Shown: in pieces, positions 12,501 through 21,135 of the stretch
Layout of the letters: each line of letters opens with the position of its first letter
How positions within the stretch are numbered: position 1 is the stretch's first letter
Notes under the pieces: generated by a model
Told to the model about the DNA's origin: nothing
Databases searched by the model: none
What the model saw: the letters and a program-made list of their open reading frames with translations, nothing else
NCBI GenBank assembly: GCA_963971425.1
Contig: OZ020525.1
Span: 12,406,187 to 12,470,186, forward strand
Source of the DNA: Bryoerythrophyllum caledonicum
Lineage: Eukaryota; Streptophyta; Bryopsida; Pottiales; Pottiaceae
Length of the DNA: 64,000 bases
Reading direction: 5' to 3'
Position numbers and translations under genes: made by a program

Positions 12501-15500
12501 ATAGGGATCATGGGAGCGACCCAGCTTGGCATTATGCCGTTGAGTCAATCATTCTTGAAGTCCAAGGGCAGGTGGGGCGGCTTCAAACTGCGCTACACCA
12601 AGTGAATTGGTAAACCTCTTAACTCATTTGTAATAACTGTTCATTTTCACTTGTATGTTTCTAATTAATATTTTGTTGAACTGCAGGCGAAATCAAACAG
12701 GACACGTTAAACTAAACCTTGTGCACAAGTTGTATCGCATGCAAAACATTGCAGGCCAGCCTTTGAAGTTTTTCGAGGATTTGGTATCGACGGAAGACCT
12801 TGCGAACGCGGACAAGAAGCAAAAGTCTTCTAACCACCAAACCTGGTACACATTAACAGTCGATGCTCTAATCACAGTTCTCTACCAGGTGGGCTCTTGA
12901 TCATTTTCTTTAGTCTGTGTGGTGGCATTCTCGAACTGTTTGTGCCGATTTCGGCATTCACATCCGGTATTGTTCTTGATTAAATTGCACCAGGCCGGCT
13001 CTTGTCACGACAAAGCCACTTTTTTTGTGTTGTGATCTTAATGATTTTTCTTCCCATGAATTCTGAATTTCCATTCCGGTGCACCCATTCTAATTGTCAT
13101 TATTTCAGCAAGAGTTAGAAGATGCAGTCGCCCACGCCACCAGGAAGTTTAAGGAAAAGTTTCCTGAACAATCGAGTGACTGGAACACAGCCACACTTCA
13201 TGAAGACATTGGGAGAGCCGTTGCGAAGATTAGGAAGGATAGACGGTCTGAAGTTTTGAAGCAGCTTCCAATAGCTGATCCTAAGCACTCTCCCCAGTTC
13301 CTAGAGGAGGTTCGAAAGCACTACGAGAACCACGAAGATGACCCTGAAATGTCCCAGGAAAAGCTCTGGTACTTAGCCACCTCCGCCATGGACGCAGCAA
13401 CGAAGATCAAGTGGTTGCAGCGATGGAATATGCCAGCATCTCTTCAGGCAGCCGTCCGCTTTCCTCGATCAAAGTTTACTGACCATTCCTTTCCTGAGTG
13501 GCTGCACAAGGCAACTTGGTGGGCACAAGTAAGTTCAACTTTTGTACCTGAAAGTCAATTTACATTGCTACAGCATCCTGAAAATTCTCCTTTTCTTTCG
13601 ACAGATTGTCACTGAAGTTGAAGACCTCTTCACTGCCTCCCTGTCCGATCTCAATGTAACCATTGACTATCATCCTCCAGGCCTATGCGTTGTCAAGAGT
13701 CTTGCTGATTACGTTGAGGAGATGCGGATTCAACTCTGGGATCTGGCTTTTGTTCAAGATTTCGAGGCCAACAAAAGTCATAAGAATAAACAACCGGAGG
13801 ACCAGGACGGACTTGCCGAGGCGGTTGCAAGAGTTCTTTATAGGTACTATCACTTTGTGCTTCTCCTACAGAATGCTGTATCAAAAACTCCTGCTTTCTT
13901 TCCTAGATACCTCGATAGAAGAAGTGACAATTGCATGATAACCGACGAGATTGCGAAGAGGTGGGGTCAAGAGCATTTCACAACTTGCGGCTGGTATTTA
14001 GATTGCCCACTCAATTGTCCTCCATTGTTCGAGATCTCACTTCGCAACGGGATTCAGCCTGCTTTGACTGGCTCGGAAACGGTTGTTCTACCGGCGGTTG
14101 CTGAAGCCAGAACAAAGAAGCCACGGGTCTCAAAGAGGAAAGCCGAAGAAGAGGCAAAGAAGAAGGCTGCTGAAGCAGAAATGGCGGTACTAATCGAACT
14201 GAAGGCAGCTCTGGCAGAAGAGAATACGAATAGGTTGGGAGAGGCCGTCGTCGCCGAATCCAGCCTGCCGATAGCGGAGGAGCCCTCGTTATTCCCTACA
14301 GGTGAGTGCCCTCAAAACAACCTTTCACCCTTAAAACTACCCTCTTTTTATCCAAGATGTAAATTTCCAAATTTTGACAAATTTTGAAGTATGAAACCGT
14401 AACATCTAGTACAGAACCTGTTCATGTACACCTTAATCAGAATCTTTGATTCAAACTTATCACCATTTGTGACATCGTAATGCTCGAAGTATAAAAACTT
14501 ACTTTTTCCTAGTTGTACAGTGGAAAACTACTGTTTTGGGGTCCGATAAAACCATTTTTTATAGAGAATTTGTCATGAGCTCTTGAAATTCTTGTCCCTA
14601 TCTGAATGAGGAATATGCCCATATAATATTTACCCTACCAGGACCCTCTAAACCTAAAGAAATGCTTCATTTCTCGCATTTAAGTATGCTGAAATTCATA
14701 CACAAATGCCCATTTTTAACAATTATAACGACGTGTAAAAAATTATGGGATTCATAATTCAATAGGTGAGATCATGCTTTACCATCGCTTTTACATGAAC
14801 AAAAAACAGAATTCGGGAAATTGTAAGATCTCAATTTCTGTTGAATTTTTGAAGTTGCTTAAATCTAAGTGATTTTGGGCAGATTTTTAGAATGAATGAG
14901 TATATACCACAGTTCTAGGCGGATTTCAGCATGCCTTAAAAGTGTTTTTAAACTCTGACCGTCTATATCCTCTAAAGTATGAAGAATTTTGAAGCAGGAA
15001 TGGTGTCATTGGAAAGGAATGGAAAAACTCTGGAACCTGTTAGAAGTTGAAACTTCATACGATCAAAATTTATTAACTAAGAGCCTGATCAGCCAGATCG
15101 ATCACAATCTTATCGATTTCTCCATTACGGGTTAACAACAACTAACGATATGGATTTTTGAGTTGTCGTTCCAGACCTTGCTGCCCAAGTTATTCCGTTC
15201 ATCTTTGCATCCTGCCCAGAGGCTCAGACTATTGATCTTGAAGTTGACCATTCCAGCCACGTCTCAACAATCTCTGAAAACCTTAAGAGGCGTGGGGCTT
15301 CAAGGAAGTCCCAAACCAAGCAAGCCACCTCAGTTCAATCTCGTGTTTTCGTTGCTAACTCTAGTATCAGACAGATTATGGAGGCTCTTCCCAACGTTCA
15401 TCCGAGTCTTCAAGGACTTAACGAGTTTGCCCTAGAGGTATTGTTCTCATTTTCTTTAAACAAATTATCAACCTGATATTTCTTACTGTTGTCTCTTCTT

Positions 15501-17202
15501 GTATTCTTCATGCATTTATTTATACAGTTATTGATTAATTTGTAATCTTGTTACATTGTTATCGTTGAGGATTTATTGTGGATGACGGCACTACAAATTT
15601 TTTACATCAGCTTATTCTATATTGAATTCTCGAATCTAGCTACCAATGCATTTATTATTCCGGATTTTTTCTTTTCTATCTGACTTGCACCACTGAATGC
15701 CGAAGTTGGCAGCGATGTCCTTGAAATACAGTATGCTTTCCATGGAGATGAACACGCACTACCGATATCGGCAGTCATTTTCGATTTCCTATTCATTTGT
15801 AATCTGTCCTCTTTGTTATCATTCCACTTCTGTTTCCTCTTGAGAGATGGCATATTTTTGTCTGGTTATCTCTGCTCTGAACTTATGTTCTAATATTATT
15901 GATCATCATTCTTTTTCAGGTCAAGAAAGAGAGTGGTACCATGTCTCTTTCAGCGCAGTGTCCGCATAGCGGCTTCGATTTTATTATGGGAGACCTTAAG
16001 GACGGCATGATGGTTCCAACCGTCTCCGAGAACTCAGGCCACATCCCTCTCTGGAATGTTTATGCCGTCGAGGACACAGAGACGCTTTTCGAGTTTGCTG
16101 AGCATTTTCTTCAACCTCAGGGGGGTGTTCTTCTGTTTGTTCCCGACGTCCCGAACATAAAAGCTGATGTTTTGTCATTCGCGGCCGCTTATAGCTTTCA
16201 ACCAATTCGTGAGTGGTGGGGCATTAACGACCTTCCCTTGTCGTCGTTCTTCTCTCCTGGTATTCAGGTATACCTTGTTTTTTTTCCCTCTAAACTTCTT
16301 AACTTCGGTCGTGAATTTTACTCATTCTGTGTGTTCTCTCAATTTCAGAGCAAGCGCTTCAAGGTTCAACTCTTCATTCATGACAAGCTTGGTGCTGATC
16401 ACTTTGACATTGCTATTAATGATGAACACACCGCATTGGGCATGGGAGTTGGGGATTCGAATGTGTTGTTCAATTTTACTTCGAAGGAGTCTCAGTCGAT
16501 GAATGGGTCGGTTCCGTGGAGGGGCCCCCGTGAGAAAGACTCAGTCTTCATTGAGATGTTCATTGAGGCCCTGACAAAACCTGGCCAGCTCGTCTTGGAT
16601 GCCTTCGCCTCTGTCAGTAATTTCTTAGCCTTATCATTCTACATGCATCAGTGGTCGCTAATTCCAGCATCATGTTTCTCTTCCATCATTTACTAATATG
16701 TTTTCATTGCAGGGAATGGAATTCGTGCTTGCAAATCAGCGGGCCGGCATATCGTAGCACTCGACGACGACATTTCAATCTTCAACGCAAAATTGAAACC
16801 TTTTCTTCAAGGTCGTCCTCCAGTAGCTCGTGTTCCCTTTGTTGCTCAGGGTCGGCCGCTTATTGACGTGGACGTCCCCATTCGGAGAGTTTCAAAAAGA
16901 ACTAGATTGAGTAAGTAAGTTCGATTCTATACTTGCTCTCCAATTCTGCAGGTCTTTATTCTATCCATAACTCTATTCTCGTTGACATGGACAGGTTGAT
17001 TGAGCAACAATTATCCCCAGACCGAGACTTCGTCATGGCACCTTGGGATGCGGCAGCTGCTACTGTACAAGCTCTTACACAATCTCCATCTTTGACTTCG
17101 TCTGTTCCTACTTACGACCATCGTGTTTGTTGTTTCATTGATGATGAAGCCGAGGTGGAGATTTTCAACCGATCACCTTCCACAGACAGTTCCGTCGATT
17201 AG
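9573..17202 (+). CDS. ParB/sulfiredoxin-like plus N4/N6 DNA-methyltransferase-like protein, 12 exons
   Basis: Exons: 9573-9825, 10110-10181, 11187-11258, 11958-12609, 12687-12888, 13109-13528, 13605-14301, 15175-15437, 15920-16267, 16349-16616, 16713-16910, 16952-17202. All junctions are GT-AG, the phases match and the sum is 3696 nt (1231 aa, ending TAG). Residues 1-132 are acidic and encoded partly by twin 72-nt exons. About 205-320 is ParB/Srx-like (LAAVRPYLKNDVM, then FVWDGNHRLAAW with D301-R305). About 725-770 is a basic coiled coil (KKPRVSKRK, a possible nuclear signal). From about 878 the layout follows beta-class amino-methyltransferases: an early catalytic-motif region, then REKDSVFIEMFIEALTKPGQLVLDAFAS and GRHIVALDDD. 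The expected [DNS]PP[YFW] is not seen; its likely place reads GDLKDG, and motif I reads ASVRNG instead of a Gly-rich loop. The exon 10 donor (GTCA|GTAATT) is the one that keeps the frame open; the GT four bases earlier leads to a stop. The first exon is the least certain. Confidence 0.78.
10368..10381. repeat. Perfect 14-bp palindrome in intron 2 of the ParB/MTase-like gene
   Basis: TGCCGATATCGGCA, flanked by GGAGGGC on the left and GCTCC on the right, so the inverted repeat extends outward. It is the cleanest member of the family found across the element. Confidence 0.85.
11375..11605. repeat. GC-rich nested hairpins holding three palindromes (intron 3)
   Basis: Two adjacent inverted repeats. 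The first is centred near 11457 (GGTGAGGGTG...CACCCTCACT arms). The second is centred near 11561 (GGGAGCGCACGCCCCGCGG and its complement). Each arm carries a TGCCG(A/C)T..CGGCA core: 11427-11440, 11491-11504 and 11554-11567. The whole block is far more GC-rich than the surrounding intron and could form a long stem in DNA or pre-mRNA. Confidence 0.85.
12943..12956. repeat. TGCCGATTTCGGCA palindrome in intron 5
   Basis: A member of the same family, in the 220-bp intron between exons 5 and 6. A half-degenerate relative, TGCCGATAGCGGAG, lies in coding exon 7 at 14266-14279. Confidence 0.75.
14302..15174 (+). other. Long intron 7 of the ParB/MTase-like gene
   Basis: 873 bases between a GTGAGT donor and a TTCCAG acceptor. 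AT-rich with many stops in every frame. I see no palindrome, tandem repeat or hidden exon. Confidence 0.6.
15698..15773. repeat. Two TGCCGA-type palindromes in intron 8
   Basis: TGCCGAAGTTGGCA (15698-15711) and TACCGATATCGGCA (15760-15773), in the intron between exons 8 and 9. Confidence 0.75.
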
Positions 17203-17489
17203 CAATTCTGACATCATATTTGATGTTGTTTTTGTTAGGCCATTATCATTTTAAATCTATCTTCTGGTTTCAAAGTCCTCTTACCACATAATATGCTGAC
17301 CAACGCACACAATCCACCAATGCACCTTCTCTGAGTTTCATTTTCCTGATTACTCATGCACGCTGACCTAGTTCTGCAAGTCCTTCAACCTTCCTCTTCT
17401 GCTCTTGAGTCTTTTAAACTCACTAATTCCTAAATTCCTACTTTGATTCTGGTACTGTACTAATACCCCAAATTGCACGGTTTAGGGAT

Positions 17490-18180
17490 GAACAAACTTT
17501 GACTTCACTTTGTATTAAGTTTTTTGCATTGTACAAGGTCTACATCTTTTACCGTTGTCTTAAGCATAATGTTATTTCCCAACACGCCACATTTTTTAGG
17601 TAAAAAAGGGGTGTAGCATATTTAAAACAAGTGTGGAAGGAGTGGAGGTTCAAAAATTGCCTTTTCACGTTTAATTTTTTGTGAACTACGTATGTACTCA
17701 AATGATAATCCAAATGGTCAATAAGAAGGTTTTCACCACATATTGTTGTTGAAAAAATAAGAAGTGAAGAATAAGATCTGTAGGTTTTATGTAGAAAAGA
17801 TGTAATACTCTTCCCCCGTTGCTCGACAATGTGTGAAAATGTTTGACTTCGGACCCTAAACCGTTTTTCACTAAAGAGAAGAATTTTTTTTTAAATTTCC
17901 AAAGAAGGCAATATTCTTTATGTGTGAAAAATCTCAATGTCAATAGAAACTTCTGTCAAGATTTTTGGAGTTCCCCGGAGTCCCCCCTTTTCGCTCTTAG
18001 TGGTACTAACTTTTAAACCACAAATCCAAAATATAAAATAAAAACATCTCCACAAAGCTCTTATCAGGGTCAATCTAGATTTAAAATTTTAGAAAAAAAG
18101 GATTTTTTCGGATTTTTAGGAACGTGCCCAAAATGAGAAATACCCCCGACTGAGATTTTGCCCTTTAAGGGTTAACAGTG
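17490..18180 (+). repeat. Dispersed repeat family, copy 1
   Basis: Closely similar to 40066-40705 over its whole length. Shared landmarks in order are TTTGACTTCACTT, GTGTAGCATATT, AAAACAAGTGTG, GGTCAATAAGAAGGTTTTCA, CAATGTGTGAAAATGTTTGA, CAAAGAAG and TAGAAACTTCT. A partial third copy is at about 37350-37720. No ORF is present, so it is probably a non-autonomous element or the non-coding part of one. This copy sits inside the MULE, between the cargo gene and the right terminus. Confidence 0.75.
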
Positions 18181-18618
18181 GAAACATATCAGCTCTGCTA
18201 CTAAGTATGACATGAGCGTGCAAAGCTTTACAGTTAATCTCTTCTCACTTAAGACTTCTCTTCAACGTCATTGTATAATCCTAACCCTATGCTATTTCCA
18301 TAGGTCTACCAGTCTTTCCAAATGAACCCTATATCCCACGGCCATAGGGTATTTTGAGTAGTTATGTTGCAGTATAGGTCACCTCCATTTCAACCCATAA
18401 CCTTCTTATTATAGAACTTTGTTCATAGTAACTGATCATGTTCACGCATTTCCACGGCTATTAGGGCCTCCCCTTTTATCTTATACTTTTACCTTTCCTT
18501 TTTTTCCGTCCCTTTTTTATGACTTTCTTCAATTTTTTTCAAACTTTTTATTTGCTAACTTGATAAATGCTCAGTTACTTTTACTTTATCATCGAAAGTT
18601 CACAATTATTTCATTTCT

Positions 18619-18683
18619 ATGCTCGCAAATCTAGGCTCGCAACTCGCAGCTCGCATAATTGGGCACGCAAAATAGCAATCCCC
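18619..18683 (-). repeat. MULE right terminal inverted repeat
   Basis: The reverse complement begins GGGGATTGCTATTTTGCG and pairs with 4083-4147. The five positions after the initial GG are the least conserved. The inner 58 bases match at about 88 percent. Confidence 0.85.
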
Positions 18684-18693
18684 ATGATTTTTT
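18684..18693 (+). repeat. Target-site duplication, right copy (ATGATTTTTT)
   Basis: Identical to 4073-4082. It immediately follows the right inverted repeat and restarts the interrupted retroelement ORF in its original frame. Confidence 0.88.
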
Positions 18694-19547
18694 CCTCGGC
18701 AAATGGGACAATCTCTTCATTCAACCTACAGATCAATCCAAACTATTGAGTTGGGAGGCGCTCCATTGGATCGGTAAGGATTACAACAACGTGAAGGACG
18801 CCGCGGTCTCTATTGAGGTTCAGATTCAACAGGATGGGCATTTACGTCAATGGGAGGCACCCTATGTGGTGACAAGCGACCCTCGTTTCTGCGATTGCAA
18901 GCGCCGGTACCCATGGTTGGTGATGCCAAGCTAGGCACTGTGTGGTACAATTGGCCAATCATTGACGGTGATATGTTCACCAGTGTTCAATGCGTGGAAG
19001 TTTACACCCGATTCTGGTGTATGCACAAAGGCCACAAGGACCCAATGTGTTATAGGGCATCCTGGCCCATTGGTGCAAGAAATTTGATATGGCAATCGAT
19101 ATCAAGTTGGGAGCGCGCAACATGCAGGATATGCAGATTTACACTAAACTATTGTACATGTGCACCAGGAAGCAGCCAGTACTGAAGCTCATGTGTTTGA
19201 CGCAATTCTTGCCAGGTGCCCATCGGGTGTTGCTAGACGACAAGAATGGGCTGAGAAAGACTGCAATGGGACTATTTCTGGACGGGTGCAACCAAGGAAA
19301 GATCGAGATCAAGCGCGCAAGATGGAACCAATTGGTTTGGGAGTGGCAAGCACAAAACAAGCACGTCATGCTTCAGGGCGCAATTTCACCTCCTTGGCGA
19401 TTACCACTCGACTGGAAGGAAGGCGCTCAACTGACCAAGACCACCGATGGGAAGACCGATGCGACACCAAAGGCCTCAAACTTATCCGAAGCAAGCCCAA
19501 GTGGAATAATGATGATAACACCAACAAAGCCAACTGGTAAGAACTGA
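18694..19547 (+). pseudogene. Coiled-coil ORF of the retroelement, 3' part
   Basis: A continuation of the frame that stops at the MULE insertion. It begins FLGKWDNLFIQP and reads to a stop at 18932-18934. The protein-like sequence then continues in a second frame from about 18925 (GDAKLGTVWYNWPIIDGDMF) and a third from 19089 (MQDMQIYTKLLYMC, GAHRVLLDDKNG) to 19547. It has therefore accumulated at least two frameshifts besides the transposon insertion. No family is recognised. The C-terminal tail is Thr/Lys/Pro-rich and low in complexity. Confidence 0.7.
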
Positions 19548-20760
19548 GATGTTTGAAGGGACGCAAACAGCTGAGAGGGAGGCTATGTGGTAGGATAATC
19601 GGGTAGAATTTTCCAGTTAGTGAAATTTTTGTTTAGAACGTATATACTTGCCAATGGGAGTAGATCCTTAGTGTTAATAGATCCTATTAGTGAGTTATGA
19701 TCCGATAGGGCACTTGATAACGGAAAGATACCAATCGGTGGATGTGGATCCTGATTTGGAACGTCATGCCAATAGGGAGTACAAGAATTGGAGATAGATC
19801 GATTGGAAAATCAAATTTTCCATGCCTGGAGTGTTGGAGCTCCTCCCTCGTGATAGGAAGTTTTGTTGAGTTGGTGTTGTGGAGATTAGTTTGGTGTTGT
19901 GTTGCCGGTTGGAAAACTTGTTGAAACTTGTGATTACGGATTGGAGAAAAACCTATAATTAATAAAATAAGTATATTTTGGAAGCTGCGAAGTTTGAGCA
20001 ATTGTATGTGTTGATTGTGTAACTTTGGTTCATTGGAACCTGTGTTGACAGTGTATGTGATTAGTTGGATTTGGAGACTGTAAACAGAGTTGTGTGTACT
20101 TTGAGTAAATTAATACCAAATGGTAAATTGATGTGATGCATACCAAATGGTAAATTGATGTGATGCATGCCAATTGTTGCATGTCAGCCAGTTAGTTATG
20201 TGGCTGATTGGAAAGTGAATTAATCCCCATGGGGAGTTGGTCTGATTGGATTTAATTGAAGTGGAGAAAATAGAAAGTTGGAGGAATCCTACGACGCTCT
20301 GATTGAAACCAAATTGGAGAAGTGTGTGATTTGGAGTTAGTGAAGATTGGAAATGTGAAGTGATGGAATAAACTGTTGGTATGAATTGTACCAATTGTGA
20401 GAACAATTGACTTGGAAATATTGGAATTCCACTACAAATGTGTGCGTGGGTGATAATTAGAAATTATGCGATTATGAATTTCATATGTGGACGATAATTT
20501 GATTATTCAAAAGAATTGAAGAAAGAATTGAACTAAGCAGTTATGACTTAGCAAGACTATTTTTATATTGTATGAATTAAGAATATTCAACCGGTGATAT
20601 TACATTGCAAGTACGATTAATGTTATGACAATGGGAGTGTGGCCTACATTTATATGTCCCATTTATTTAAGTATTCAATCGTGACAACTTTATCAAATCT
20701 TATAATCTACCTCCCCAGCGAACGAACTCAACCCTATTGTGTTAAATCACAACTTGGGTA
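19548..20760 (+). other. Probable 3' non-coding part or LTR of the retroelement
   Basis: No gene. The stretch shares the CCAATTGG-rich, T/G-rich style of the retroelement upstream. An 18-base sequence (ACCAAATGGTAAATTGAT) is tandemly doubled at about 20117-20162. A second LTR copy could not be found to fix its limits. Confidence 0.4.
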
Positions 20761-20834
20761 AAAATACTACTTTACACTTCTACGGCCCAAGCCCGGACTT
20801 CTTATAGAGCTAGAACTTGGAGAGTGAACAACAC

Positions 20835-21135
20835 CAGCCGAGCTAGGAGGCCAATACGAGCCGAGCCCAAAGGCCAGCACCAGTGGAGCCCGGAGGTCGA
20901 CATCAACACAAGCTCGGAGGCCAGCACCAACAGAGCTCGGAGACCAACACCAACACGAGCCTGGATGCCAGCACGAGTAGAGCCCGGAGGTCAACACCAG
21001 CAGAGCCTGGAGGCCAACACCAGTAGAGCCCTAAGGTCAGCATCAGCGGAGCCAAGAGGCGAGCATCAACGGAGCCCGGAGGTCGACATCAACACGAACC
21101 CGGAGGCCAACACCAGCGGAGCACGAGGAGGAGGT
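20835..21135 (+). repeat. 23-24 bp minisatellite, AGCCCGGAGGTCAACACCAGC type
   Basis: About twelve imperfect units of the pattern AGCCCGGAGG(T/C)C.ACA(C/T)CA..(A/C)G. The Arg/Ala/Gly-rich frames that stay open here (for example 20824-21186) are a by-product of the repeat. The GC-rich, GAG/CCGGA-rich character continues to about 22400. Confidence 0.7.

Larger units (their letters stand above)
4083..18683. mobile_element. 14.6-kb Mutator-like element (MULE) with two divergent genes
   Basis: Both ends carry inverted copies of a 65-bp sequence (left 4083-4147, right 18619-18683). About 53 of 65 positions match, and the inner 58 bases match at about 88 percent; both termini begin with GG. A 10-bp direct repeat flanks them. 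Deleting the element plus one repeat copy joins the codons at 4081-4082 and 18694, and the interrupted retroelement ORF continues in the same frame, so the insertion site is defined to the base. Inside are a MULE-family transposase gene (minus, 4928-8915) and a ParB/methyltransferase-like gene (plus, 9573-17202), head to head. Length and gene count exceed a minimal MULE. The transposase of this copy is broken, so it would need help in trans to move. Confidence 0.88.

Noticed and set aside
15163-15435. 90-codon plus-strand frame over exon 8 of the ParB/MTase-like gene
   Set aside because: Wrong frame. The phase from exon 7 (CCTACAG|GTGAGT) joins the CCAG|AC acceptor in a different frame that stays open to the GAG|GTATTG donor.
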